The notes under the pieces: generated by a model
Seen by the model: the letters and a program-made list of their open reading frames with translations, nothing else
What the model was told of the DNA's origin: nothing
Databases searched by the model: none
Assembly: GCF_040054535.1 (NCBI RefSeq)
Contig: NC_090798.1
Coordinates: 2,484,501 to 2,548,500 of the forward strand
Direction: 5' to 3'
Length of the DNA: 64,000 bases
Origin: Antennarius striatus
Lineage: Eukaryota; Chordata; Actinopteri; Lophiiformes; Antennariidae
Shown: positions 11,801 to 23,782 of the stretch, one piece after another
Layout: every line of letters begins with the position of its first letter
Numbering within the stretch: the first letter of the stretch is position 1
Made by a program: the position numbers and the translations under genes

Positions 11801-14245
11801 CTCCACCCTACTTTAAGTTTATGCTCCACCCTACTTTAAGCTGATGCTCCACCCTACTTTAAGCCTATGCTTCACCCTACTCCTTTTTGGACATGTGGAA
11901 ATCATTGCTTTGTCTGCTGTTATTGTCGTTTTGTCTATTTTCAATGGTCTTGCTTGTTTCTGTGTTCAGTCTATGTTGTTGTTTTGATCTCACATGTACA
12001 AAATAAAAAAAACATTCATTCATTCAAGTTCTTCTGTGCTGTTTGCAGAAATGTGACCGATATTATAGAACAATAAAGTATAAAATGAAAGGATTGTGCA
12101 CATTATATTAAATATGCATGTGTTCTTCATTTTTTTGTTCAGATATGCAATCTGGAATATCTCTTACCGTCAGTCCTAATAGATCTCAACACTTGACTGA
12201 AGAGTCGGTGTCGCTGAGCTGCACAGGAAACTCTACCAAATGGATGGTGGTCAGATTTGGTAAAGACGGTTACCGGAGTCGCTGCACCACTTGGGGGAAG
12301 ATGACCGGAAACACCTGCAGCATCCGCAGCATCCTGCCCATCGATGGAGTGTTCTTGTGCGCGTCTGAAACAGGACAGCTGAGCAATGCGGTCAACATCA
12401 CAACCAGTGAGTCTGAATTATTTGTGTTCAAATATGGATTTTGCAAGTTCACAACACTGACCAATGAAATAGATTCTCTGTCTTTTCCTTTTTCCTGTTT
12501 TTGTTTTGTTGCGTTGTTGATTTTTAATCTGCTCTATGCATCATACAAACAGATATATAAAGAAAAACAGGACATATAGGAGGTATTATGCATCTCGTAA
12601 TTAAATTAGCATGTTTAAAGTATTGCTGTTGCAGTTAAGCTTTTTCAACCATCTCTGAACAAAACTTTAACATGCTTGTGTGTTTTTTGCAGTCAGAGAT
12701 ATCATCCTGATGAGCCCGGTCTACCCGGTGGCCGAAGGAGATCCGGTCACGCTGGGCTGCAAAGTCAGCACAGGAAACAAACTGACCAGAGTGTATTTTT
12801 ATAAAAATGGCATTCTCCTTCAAAACAATACCGAAACTAACCTGGCTATTCCTGCAGCGTCCAAGTCAGACGAAGGCTTTTATAAATGTGAGGTAAACGG
12901 CGGGAAGAAGCTGACGTCGCGGGAGAGCTGGATGTCGGTGAAATGTGAGTAAACAAGAACAATTAGTTTCTATCACAGTGTCATTGATCTGTTTGAACCA
13001 AGAAGAATGAACATTGATAGTTTCATGTTTAAAAAAAATGTTCATTTAAATGATCCAAGCGATGCCTGGGACTCAGAGTGCTCCTTCCTCTGTGCTGCTG
13101 ATCGTTGGGCTGGTTTGTGGAGTTTTATTGATCATTTTCCTGGTGCTGTTGCTCTATTATCACATGAAGTCAAAAGGTGAGGCATTATCTACAGATCTTA
13201 GGTCGAGCACAGATGCTACTGATGTTATCGCATGCAGAAGTTTGAAATGCAGTAAATGTGTTGGGTTTTTTTTACAGGTTCCTGCTGTAGCAGGTTGGTG
13301 CAACACTCTCCTCTCATTGTCAGCATCACAGCAGCACATTTCTTGCTCCTCATGATGTCTCCTGCATGTGTGCATCGTGTCCAGGTCCATCTGGTCTCAG
13401 AGGACCAATCAAAGCTCAGACACGGATCACATGACCACTGAGGATGAAACTCTACGCAAAGATGCGTCTCTTTTCCAAGGTCAGATGTGATCCTGATTCG
13501 GTTGTTTTCAACGCTGCAGTATCTGGTGGTCCAGAATTCATACAGGGGATTAAAATAATGAAGATAACAAGTTAATTTTCAATGCAAGATGTTGCTCGTC
13601 TCTGTTATTCAGCTGAATGTGTGCCGTTGAAGCAGTTAGAAATCCTAGAATAAGATTTAATGTCAGTCGAAAGGCTTAAGAATGCTTTATAAATGTCTGT
13701 ATTTCAGATAATTTCGGTGAAGTCACGTATTCTTCGGTTGTTCTTCGGAACATATCTAGAAAGGGTGAGTATAATCACACGAGATACGTCTGTAGGGCAA
13801 AAACACATTGTTATATTTATGCATTCATCTGTTCATCAAAACAGTGAATAAAGAAACGGACGACACCATCATTTACTCCAACATGAAGACGGGAGAAGCT
13901 GCTGGTACTGACTTTGTACTTGTAACCATAAAATTTACAACATCCCCTTTCAGCTGTTTGAAATGTCTTCTGCTATTTGCTCTGTGATCATTATTTGCAG
14001 TCCTTTATATCAAAGTGTATATATATATGAATAAAAATATATAATATTTTTTGAATTTGTAGGAAATTCCAATTCTGATGGTGAAACCATTTATTCTCAA
14101 GTCAGAACTGGAGCAGCTTCAGGTAACAGTGCATCCATTAAGTGATGTGCATACATTCACTTTATTTTACTTCAATTTAAATGTCTGATAAAGGATTTAT
14201 TAATATTAAATCTCTCTTTCCTTTGCTTTTCTTCCAGATCAATAA
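8847..14245 (+). CDS. Fc receptor-like protein, seven Ig domains, tyrosine-motif tail
   Basis: Type I leukocyte receptor of the FCRL/FcR family. A signal peptide is split over 8847-8883 and 8967-9002, as in FcR genes. Ig exons are 9095-9361 (D1), 9857-10108 (D2), 10215-10478 (D3), 10578-10850 (D4), 11300-11596 (D5), 12143-12406 (D6) and 12693-12944 (D7), all in phase 1. The TM exon is 13060-13176 (VLLIVGLVCGVLLIIFLVLL). Tail exons lie near 13279-13294, 13385-13480, 13708-13765, 13846-13905, 14063-14123 and 14238-14245. The tail has VTYSSV (good ITIM), IIYSNM (weak) and TIYSQV (ITIM/ITSM-like), so an inhibitory or dual role through SHP phosphatases is inferred. D1 resembles D4, D3 resembles D5 and D2 resembles D7, which suggests domain duplication. 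Ligand unknown. AATAAA at 14544 is a likely poly(A) signal. The start is chosen because it opens the hydrophobic leader. Confidence 0.85.
10880..11235 (+). repeat. Dispersed 'caaggcccgggggccaaa' repeat, copy 1
   Basis: Begins about 30 bases after the D4 donor of the FcRL gene. It shares the GC-rich head (gtgtcaaac, caaggcccgggggccaaa, atcattttatgtg) and a long AT-rich body with 21346-21694 on the opposite strand; a third, shorter copy lies at 53187-53290. The head is a common element in fish genomes, probably a non-autonomous DNA transposon of hAT type, but I am unsure of the family. Confidence 0.75.
11731..11883. repeat. 23-bp minisatellite in the FcRL D5-D6 intron
   Basis: About six and a half tandem units of 23 bases, consensus gcTcCACCCTACTTTAAGc followed by ttat. 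Unit starts are near 11731, 11754, 11777, 11800, 11823, 11846 and 11869. Units differ by only a few substitutions, so the array is probably young and may vary in length between individuals. Confidence 0.9.
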
Positions 14246-15608
14246 GACCCATATCAACAAAAACCTTACGATAAAGAATGATATCAATTTGCAAATCTTT
14301 ATATTTTAAGTCATTGTGGTCAATTCAGCTTTCAGTATTTTTTTTTAAAGGAAGTATGGTTTTATTCTTCTGTTGTCTTTCATAAGTTTGTAATATTTTT
14401 GTGCAGAAAATATTTTCAAAATTCTACACCTTAATACCTTCCCTAATATATCTTTTATTGAATGTATAATATATACTGTATGATAACGCATCCCATCTGT
14501 TTTGTGTTTGTTTGTGTATGTGATCATCCTGATCTCTCTTAACAATAAAATGTGAAGTGACAGATTTCATATGGGTAGATGGACATCAGAGAGATTTTTA
14601 GGACATGAATGTGGGATTCATTAGTTTTAAAAAAGAGAAATCAACATGATTTTAGATATGAATTGACCTGACTTTAATCTCCACTTGTGTGTTTGTGATC
14701 CTGAGAGCTTTGGAAGTTTACCCTTAAACCAGTTTTATGTTGCACATCCGTTTAGTCAGTGTCAAACATGATACTGCAGGTTGTGAAATAGCTGGGTTTT
14801 TTTTTTGGTTTTCAGTTTCCTTTTCTTTTAATATGGTGTGAGAAGCGGGGGTGGGGGTCTCTACCAAGACACTGAACGCCTCCCGAATTTATAAGATGTG
14901 TTTCAGAACTGCTCCACGAGACAATCCTCATATTCTCTGGATGTTTTGATAAGTTTAAATATCTTAATCTTCAGTGAGTTAAAAAAAATTAAAAAGAAAA
15001 GAAAAGAAACGATTGTCTCATGAAAAGCCCCACCATGAGTGGATCTCAAAAATTTCTGTTGTGTCAAAGTCAGACAAAATCTTCCTCTTGTCGGAATCCT
15101 CAGTGATATATACTGTATGTAAATATGTAAATATCGTCTTTACAAATCGCTAAAACTCAAGGAAACAACACGAGCTGGAGGCCCAGGAGGTGCAAATCAA
15201 ACAAACAAACAAACAAACAAAAAGGAACTGCTTGAAAAGCAAAGTCTATTTAGATAATTTCCGTGAATTTCAGCTCGTTCGGGTGGAATAAATTGAATGT
15301 AAAGTCAATGGACTCACAGGAAGGCAGGAACCCTTTAGGTTCATCCTGACATTAGTTTCAAACCAATCATCTCTTTCACACCCTGAGCCCACCACGCATT
15401 TCACACAGGATCCTTAGTGCGTTACTGGGTTTACACCCATCAGATCGTTGAATGATATACTACGGATTAAGATTAACGATGATCACTGTCCGAGTTAATT
15501 GAGTGAGATGAGACTTTTTAAAAAAAAAGTGTTTTAACTCTCACTATTTCAGCTCAGGCCAGTCTGATTCTTCTGCTTCTTCTGTACAGGAACTCTCACC
15601 CACTATAC

Positions 15609-15646
<38 letters not shown>

Positions 15647-15744
15647 CCACCCCCACTCCTTCACACTCCTTTAGTGCTAACTTGTCTAAGTACAGTTGGA
15701 TTTACCAGAAGAGGAAACACACTTTTGCTCGTCTCCCCTCGGTG
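14246..15744. other. Intergenic: FcRL 3'UTR and spacer before SLAM-like gene
   Basis: The FcRL 3'UTR probably ends just after AATAAA at 14544. Beyond that are simple repeats, an (AAAC)n run near 15198-15221 and a (CA)n run at about 15609-15642, but no recognisable exon. The SLAM-like promoter should lie in the last few hundred bases; no element could be assigned. Confidence 0.5.
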
Positions 15745-18730
15745 ATGATGGCTGGGGGTCGTCTTCATCGATGCAGCTTCTCCTTCATGTGCCGCTGCGT
15801 GTTGCTCCTCCAGGTCGGCCTCCATGGTATGAACATCTCTGAGAAGGTTATGAGTGTTTAACATTTACTCTGGCCTGCAAAGATTATGTCAAAAGAATGT
15901 CAGTGATTGTTATATGCAGACGGTGCTCACTTATGTAGTGGTTGTGGATGCATAAATCGAGTCTATATTAACCAGATTAAATCTTTTAAACGGAAATGTT
16001 TAGTTGTTTTATAATATTCACATGATAAAAGGAACAGATGAACATTTCCTGACTAACCGCTTCCCAGCACTGAAGCAAAAGTGCTGAACAGCTCTGAGCA
16101 AAAAAAAAAAGAAGAAGACTTTAGAGGCACATTTATCGCTGAGCACACAGATTGTGGTTTGAGCTCATTTACCCGGTAGTTTTAAGGTCTACTCTTGTGC
16201 AAAAACACTAAACTGTGATATTTTAATTCTGTATCTTAAACTGATGTCACACGACTGACACTAATATATTATTCCTCATATGAGTTGTTTTCTGATATTT
16301 AACAGGGTTTGGTGAGACGATTGTGCATGTGGATGAACTTTTATAGCTTATAAGAAATTATGCAGTGACTTTTGTTAACGGAACAGCCTTAAGATGAGGC
16401 TTTTCATTTTCATTTAATTGGGATAATTACTATAAAACACTGGAAGAATTGGCTTCATCCCAAACAAGGAAATACTGAATTCTGGAGGAGATCTAGATAA
16501 GGTTTTGGTTTTGTTTTACTTAGTTTTTCACTTCATATTTTCAATACAGATTTGCATGAAACTTTTATCAAAGATGGGAAGCAGAGATGAAATAAATTCC
16601 ATTTAAGGGGACCAAATTAATCTCGAAACTTCATAAAAACAGTTGACAAATAGTCCCGTTGAGGCGGGACGCATTCACTTCTGCTTTTTGTTTTTTTCAG
16701 GCATTGAAACTTCCAGTTGTCAAACTCCAATCCATAAAAAAGTTGGAGACGCTGTACAGCTTTCACCATGCTCACTGCCTGAGGGGGTTGTCACGGCAAC
16801 ATGGAAATATGGAGAACAGATGATTGCAGATATTGATGAAAAAATTAATGAAAAGCAGTTCAAGGACAGATTAAACCTAAATCGTATGAACTTCACTTTA
16901 ACGGTGAGCAACCTGACTATCCAGGATTCTGGTCGTTTCAGTTTTATCTCAGCGGGGAGGAATAATCAGCAAAGACCTACTGACATCATCACTCTACAAG
17001 TTCACGGTAGGACACTTCAAATTTTAACTAATGACTCATACAATCGTTTATATGAATTATTTAAATGTTTCCTCATAGATTAAAAAGCCCTGTAGGAATT
17101 ATGCATGAAGTGATTAGAACTAATCAGTTATAAATCCTTAAATGATCAATCAACATACTAGCAGCTGAAGGCAAATTCAGAAAATGATATCGGTGTGATT
17201 TCACCTCACTTCTGATATAAAATTGATAAATTACTTACATGACTAAAAACTATGTATTTCTACAGAATAATTTCTGCAGTCTCCAAAGCAGTAAAGAAAT
17301 GCGAAATTTAATTATATATGCGAGTTACATTTTCTGAAAAAATAAAATAAAATAAAAACAATTCCCATTGCTTTTCCCTTCCTGGGATTTGTAGGATAGA
17401 AAAGATGAATAAAATTTAATATAGTGTTCATTTGAAATCTATCTTTACCACAAAAAATCATAATTGATCATTAGTTTCAAAACATTTGAGTTTTCAGTAT
17501 TTTAATAGACGTTTACAAAAGACTAATTTAATTATTTAAGCTGATGTAAATCCTATTTAATGGGTTTCTGTTGTCTTATATATGAATGTGTTGTGTATTG
17601 TTTTTTATTTACTACATGTATAATGAATTACCTGAATCTCTCTCTCCTTCTTTAGAGCCAATAACAAACAAACCTGTCCTGACTTCTAATTCCACCTGGC
17701 ATCCATTGAATGACTCCTGTACGATTTTTCTGGACTGCGATGCAACAACGTACAGAAATGTCTCTTATTTATGGGCCGTGGGAAATCAGACGCTACACGG
17801 CCCACGGCTGCGATACATCATCCGGCCACAGGATGGCGACATTGAGTTCTCCTGCACCGTTGACAACGTCATCACCAGCATGTCGGAATCCACGACAGTG
17901 AAGTGCAGCAACGAGACGCGAGAGAGTACGCACAGAAATTATTTATAGGAAACCAACATATTCATAATAATTTCTCATCTATTTATTATTTTAGTGATGT
18001 CATGTACGGCAAGCGACAGGAATCATTCAGTCTTTTACAGGATGACGTCTGAAAACAGAATTATGACGTAATCCATATTGCAGGCTCAGCAAATACTGCG
18101 GTTCTCCTGAGTGCAGCGGGGGGAGTTTGCGTGATACTCGTTGCGGGAATAGTGATCTGTGTTTGTCACTGCAAAAGATGCCATACAGGTAAGAGACTGT
18201 GACTTTTTAAACTAATTACTTTTTTAAAGTCATAGTAATTTAAAGACTCTTTTTCTTTTTCCCTAATCAGGTCTTGACTCAGATGATGCCACCGAACAAG
18301 CTGCTATCTACGAGGATGTCTTTGTAAGTTTTAATTCTAAATCCAATACTTTTCACCCAAATCTGTCAATTTTCCACGTTAGTTCTTTATGTGACGCACA
18401 TTTGAACCCTCAGGAGGTGAAGACCTGCAAAGTGAATGAAAAGACTGACAACACACCCAGGGTGAGAGCAGAGCGGGTAGAGTATTAATTATGAGACATG
18501 TTTGTGATTTTATAATGTTACTATCATTCAGACTTCAATATAAAATACATATTAAAATTAGATTTTCCGTTTCAAGTAATCTCGAAAGGGAAAATTCTGA
18601 ATGCTAGATTTTTCCTCCTGATGTACAAAGTATTTAGGGACTAATTTCCTTTTCTTTGTCACTCAAGCTGGAGATGGTGTACGACAAGATCCAACTGAGT
18701 CGCATTAAAGAGAACAAAGATGTCATATAG
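15745..18730 (+). CDS. SLAM/CD2-family Ig receptor with two degenerate tail tyrosine motifs
   Basis: Type I leukocyte surface receptor of the SLAM family (CD48/CD244/SLAMF group). Exons: 15745-15826 (signal peptide), 16701-17006 (V-like D1), 17656-17925 (C2-like D2), 18084-18188 (TM), 18271-18323, 18414-18461 and 18668-18730; about 290 aa. D1 lacks the usual V-set cysteine pair (the second site reads RFSFIS), and D2 has four cysteines; both are SLAM-family hallmarks. TM is VLLSAAGGVCVILVAGIVI, then CHCKRCH. The tail has AIYEDV and MVYDKI. Canonical ITSM is TxYxxV/I, so the Thr is Ala or Met in these two. Two in-frame ATGs open the leader (15745, 15748). Several N-glycosylation sites (NLT, NST, NDS, NVS, NQT) are present. 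AATAAA near 19006 fits the poly(A) site. The human orthologue cannot be named from sequence alone. Confidence 0.8.
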
Positions 18731-20517
18731 AGTTCCACAATATGGAGCCTTTAGTTTTTACTTGAAGACGACAGAAGAAAGAAACGATTAAGTCCTACAA
18801 GATGACACAAAGATGCAACAGTTTGCATGCAGATAATGTAAAAGTATATTTAAATGCTTTGTAAACTTCTGATTTGGAGAGACTTTCACTTGTTTATTAT
18901 TTTTTTTACAGAAAAGTTTCATTCTAAATGTGTTAAGTTTTATTTATAGTGCTGTAAATTGTGTAAATACACAGATATATTTTTTAAATGTTCTATATGT
19001 CCTCTAATAAATCCACCACACTAACAAAATGCAAATCTGTTGAGGGTGATCAGATCATGCTTTGTTTTAATTGGCTTTTTTTTTTTTTGCTAGCACATTG
19101 CTTTTATTCCTTTTCTGCTATGTTCTACAAGAAAAACTCAAAAACGTGAATAATCCATTCAATAAAATAATTTCACTTTTAATATTTAAAGTTTGTTTAA
19201 AAACAGCTCAGCAGATGGATTTTGCAACTATAAATTAATTTAGAAAAAAGGAGATGAGGTGACAAGAACATCTACAGAACTTTGTTTCATGTCTGCGCAG
19301 TGCAGGTTCTAACATCATTTCCGTTTTCCTTCAAAACAAAAGCATCACAAAACAAATCCCTCAACGACAGGAAATGAATGCGGTCAGAATTCCCTCCGGA
19401 CACAAACAAAAAACATAAACAAACATCTTGTTTTCAATTATTTCTATAAATATCTTTTGATGTGGGTGAGTGAACATATATATCACTGATGCCAAATTCA
19501 ATTTGGTACAAATACAGCCTAACAAAAATATAACTTTTAATTAGAAGGAAAGCAGCATATTCAGAGTGACCATGTTGGTGTGACGTCACGCTGAAGGCAA
19601 ACACGCACTCAGTGGTGTCCATCAGATCCGTGTTTGACGATCGAACTGTGACGGCAGACAACAGATCACGTGACGAGCTCCACTGTGCGTAGGACTGCAG
19701 TGACCACCAGAGGGCGCCAAACACCACTGGAAATGACCCCCCTCAAAGTAAACGAGCGCTCACAGTAAATTAGGGCTGGAGATCCGTGTTTAAAACTACT
19801 AATCAAATATAGATGTCATTCTTTTTCAATATGTAAATTATGAAATGTAATTATCCTGAAGTTTTTGGTGGAACAGATGAACCTGTGAGTTGTAGATTTC
19901 AGTTTCAACCAACAACTAATACTACATTACAGATACATGAAATGAAAAAGTTATTATCTCAACATTATTTCCAATAAAATCTATTAATTCCTCATATTTG
20001 CCACTGTCATTGTAGAAATCCATAGCCAGTGTTTGTGAAATGTACATCTGCAGGGGCTTAATTATATTTCTTACCTTCATGTGTACATAATCTATTTCAC
20101 AAAATAAATAATGCAATTTTACAAATAATGACATTCCGCAGGATGTTCTCCTTGGATCACACATCTTATGGGGTTGTCACACTAGAAGTAGAGGGAAACG
20201 TGGTCAATTTTCAAGAAGGTTTTGTGACATTTTTGCCAAAATAAAAATACCTTACCTTTAATTTCTGGTGTAGGTTTTCTAAATATTTTCACTGTAACAC
20301 GAGCAAGAGAATACAAATCAATTCATGAAACAATGACCAGTTGAAACATGGCTGTGCTCCCATTATGAGAAAATGAAATCAATATACGTAATTAAATACT
20401 TCAAAATTAGAATAAATTTACAAGCAGACAGTTTTATGGACATGTTAAATATCTTCCTCCAGCATGAAATCAAATTATTAGAATTGTTCATTTATGCAGT
20501 TTTTTTGGCAAGACACA
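18731..20517. other. Convergent intergenic region between two SLAM-like genes
   Basis: Contains the 3'UTR of the plus-strand SLAM-like gene (poly(A) signal near 19006) and, from the other side, the 3'UTR of the minus-strand gene. The body is AT-rich with no coding exon. A CTCF-like motif lies at 19701-19719 in a short GC-richer patch (about 19560-19740). Confidence 0.5.
19701..19719 (+). promoter_or_regulatory. Candidate CTCF-binding motif
   Basis: The sequence tgaccaccagagggcgcca matches the core CTCF consensus (CCASYAGRKGGCR) closely. It lies between the two convergent SLAM-like genes. Motif match only; occupancy is not shown. Confidence 0.5.
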
Positions 20518-22232
20518 TTAAGGTGTGTATGCTGCTTCGCCCTCACCTCTGATCAGGTACAACAATATGACCGCTAGTAAACCCCCCAGGACGCCTCCCA
20601 TGAACAAAAGAGCGTATCTGTTTGTGACCTGAGGAAGGGGCTGAGGTAGGGACTGAGGAGGAGATACAGGTGGAGGGACATCATCTGAAATAACAAAACA
20701 GGGAAACAACACATTTAAGAGGAAACGTCTCATCAGATCTCAGATCCTCAAAGTCTTAAAATGGGAGATTTTTTGAATCTCATTACATCATGAAAACAAA
20801 ATTTCCCTATTTTTCTATATTTTTCTATAAATAAAATAATTCCAGGCTGCAAAGCTGATGAAAAACAAATCTCTGATTTAATGTCAGTTTCTTTCACTCG
20901 TTATTCGTCTGCTATCGACACTCTTAACATGAATTATTGTGCTTTTATTTTGCCCAGTAGTCTTGTATATTTTCTAATAGTCCATCGTGTCCTCACCATC
21001 ACACTCCAGAGTGGTAACACTTGAGGCCTTATCCAGGTTCCTGCTGGAGGTGCAGGTCAGTTCCATGTGGGCCTGTGGGTTGCTGGGAATCCACGCCAGA
21101 GCCACGGCGCCGCCACCGTGATCGCTGGAGTTGAGGACAGACGCACCGGGAGGTTTCACCTCCCAGGAGAAGTCCACCCCCTCATTGGATGAAGAGCAGA
21201 ACAGCATCACCAAACAGCCTCCGTTTACGGGCCAGGAGACGACCGTCTGTACGGTGGGTTTCTGGAGGCGTTCTGCACAGGAAGGATCGGGAATTTATTT
21301 AACTACTCCTTAATGTCAAATAACTGAATTTATTACTCATTCAAATTACAAACATTATAGTTGCACAGAAAAACATGCTTGCTTGTTTCTCAGTTATAAC
21401 ATATATGATTTTAATTTGTCAGGTTAATATTAAACCCACAGAACTCCATCAATTAAGAATCAAACTATCAATTTATAAAGAAAAATAACATCAAACACAA
21501 GTTAGGACATTAATTTTGTTGAAACTTTTTTTGTCAAAGTTAAAATTGGTTGAATTACTGCATTGTTGGAAATGTAGTTTCAGGTTAAAGCACGCTTTTG
21601 ATCTATTTATTTTTAGACGCTGACCTTTTATTGTCTCGCGGGCCACATAAAATGATGTGGTGGGCCACATGTGGCCCCCGGGCCTTGAGTTTGACAAGCT
21701 CTACGCTTTCTACACTTACGTCTCGCGATGAGTCTGATCTTGGTCACGTGGTCGTCTCCCTCCGTACTGATGAGGGACACGCGGTATTCCATGGCGTCGT
21801 TTATGTTCAGATTATGGATCGTCAAGTCACCTGATCGATCAGAAATGAATGGAGAAGCAACGCAAAACAAGAAATCCTCAGTAGATCCGAGGGGAAACTC
21901 CTTTACCTGAGGTGCTGTTGAGATGGAGTCTGCCGCTGTACTGATAGAAGTGCTCTGTGATTTCTTTTCCTCTGTGGAACGTGGCGATCCAGGTGGTGTT
22001 GGAGAAGATGGACCACTCCACTTTGGACAGTTTCCATGAAGGATCGGCTCCTGAGGGCAAGCTGACATTATCCCCGATGTATCCAGAGACTTCTAGGAGG
22101 GATTCAACCGGGATCGCTGCAGAAACGTCACAAATAAAACTCTTGTTTTTATCACACACACAAGACGTCATTTAATATATGCGTATTGTTTTTACCTTGG
22201 AGGAACGCAATCAGGACGACTTGAAGTTTCAT
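20518..22232 (-). CDS. Short-tailed SLAM-like Ig receptor
   Basis: Membrane Ig receptor of the SLAM/CD2 family. Exons on the minus strand: 22232-22196 (signal peptide MKLQVVLIAFLQ), 22116-21907 and 21830-21720 (together D1), 21272-20997 (D2) and 20684-20518 (Pro-rich stalk and TM). About 266 aa. D1 has no cysteine pair but keeps a V-set F-strand (INDAMEYRVSLIS). D2 has four cysteines, the SLAM-type C2 pattern. TM is LLFMGGVLGGLLAVILLYLI, and the tail is only about ten residues (RGEGEAAYTP) with no ITSM, so it should signal only through partners or act as a ligand, like CD48. D1 is interrupted by a 76-base intron, which is unusual for an Ig domain exon in this family. A donor-like ggtgag inside the last exon could allow further tail exons, but none is visible. 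Confidence 0.75.
21346..21694 (-). repeat. Dispersed 'caaggcccgggggccaaa' repeat, copy 2
   Basis: Reverse-oriented copy of the repeat at 10880-11235, in the intron between the D1 and D2 exons of the minus-strand SLAM-like gene. It starts about 25 bases past the D1 donor in gene orientation. Similarity runs over roughly 350 bases, including the GC-rich head and AT-rich body. Confidence 0.75.
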
Positions 22233-23782
22233 CGTTTCTGACTTGAAGCAACAAAAGAGCAGCTTAAAAAATAAACTCATCCAGACTTCCTCTTTTTAAC
22301 GTCACACCGTCCGCGTGCTTCTCAAACTACCTTCCTTAAAAAACAAAAGGCCAAACTTGAGTCACAAATAGAAGCTTCTTGTGAATTTCTATTTAAGCGA
22401 TGGAAATGGCCACAAACTTCATCTGCTTACACCAACGTAGATAGAACACTTAGCTCCTGGTCCAACACATAACGTTCTAAACACTGATAACTGACAGACG
22501 TTAGCCTGAGTCAGACTGATAGCTACCCCACCCCTTAAGGAAAATCGAATCCGAAAAACATTAGAAATTAAGAAACAATGGAGGCTCTTCTGCAGAAAAA
22601 TACAACTCCATCCCAGAGAAACGACTGAAATTCAAATAAATCCTCTCCTCAGGTGAATTTATCAGTCAAAACTCGACAGACGAGGTTTCACTTTCTGTAA
22701 AAAAAAATTTTTTTATGGGGATTTCTTCATTTAAACATGTTTTACATTTTCACCAAATGCAGTTTTTGTTCACTTTAAACCACCTCCACACACTCCTACA
22801 CACCAGTATCAATTCCTGTCTGAAGCTTGTGACTCATGGAAAAAAAGGAGGAACAAATATAAGATGATTTATTAAAAACACTTCACATGAAGTCAATGAC
22901 TGACATAGAGAACGACTGACATGTACATAAAAAAATGTTTTTCAAGCGTTAGAAGCAGACTGGATTCAACAAGTGGATCCAAACTGAAGCACTGAAACAT
23001 AAAACACACTAATGTGCAAACACACATGTATGAACCCGTGTTAGATCAATGCCCACAACATACAGCAGCTACAGTATATTATTGCTCAGTGCGACAGTTC
23101 ATCGCAAGCTTTTTCCATTAGTGTTCAAATAATTCGACATCCAGGCTTCTTTAAACTCTGGCTACATGCTAGTGTGAACCACACACACCAATTCACACAC
23201 TCACTTTGCAGGAGAATCAGAAATAATTGACACAAAGCTGCCAAACTGAAGCATATTAGTAGTTCTCATCCAACCCAAGCTTCATATCTAAAGGCAAAAT
23301 AATCCTCTGCTAGTGTTTTTGTAATTAAAATAGAACTATATTTAGCCTCCGCTGTGCTAAGAAAATGATCCTAAATCCAGTAAACAGTTTTAAAGGTTAA
23401 ACTCCAGTCATAAGAAGTGATTAAATAAAAAAAACCTGAGCAGGGAATTTTACCTATATGATTATAAAATACCAGAACAGTAAGTTCTTACTGTTTCCAC
23501 TTTTATTTGTCAGAAATGTTCTCACCGTTTTGCGTTAGTCAGTCGAGTCAAAGTGGAAGAGGACTTATGAAAATAAATCAGGCGGCGCTTGGTGACTATT
23601 TTTGTTCGCTTCAGAGAGGAACAAGGTCACAGGATATTCAAGTGGTCTTGTTCTCAAGGGATTGGGGGGGGGGTGACGCTCGTCAACAACCACGAAACTA
23701 GAAAACAAAGACTAAAAAATAAAACATAAAGAGGAACTCTGGAAGCGCTTGGGCTGACGTCCGATGGTTCATCTCCTTCCTC
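22233..23782. other. Intergenic: SLAM-like promoter side and vangl2 3'UTR
   Basis: The left part holds the promoter of the minus-strand SLAM-like gene. The right part is downstream of the vangl2 stop on the minus strand; the tttatt at 22868-22873 is an AATAAA poly(A) signal on that strand, so a vangl2 3'UTR of about 0.9 kb is plausible. No coding exon is seen. Confidence 0.45.

Noticed and set aside
11731-11883. Regular short repeats resembling a CRISPR array
   Set aside because: Units are directly abutting with no unique spacers, in a vertebrate intron; it is a minisatellite.
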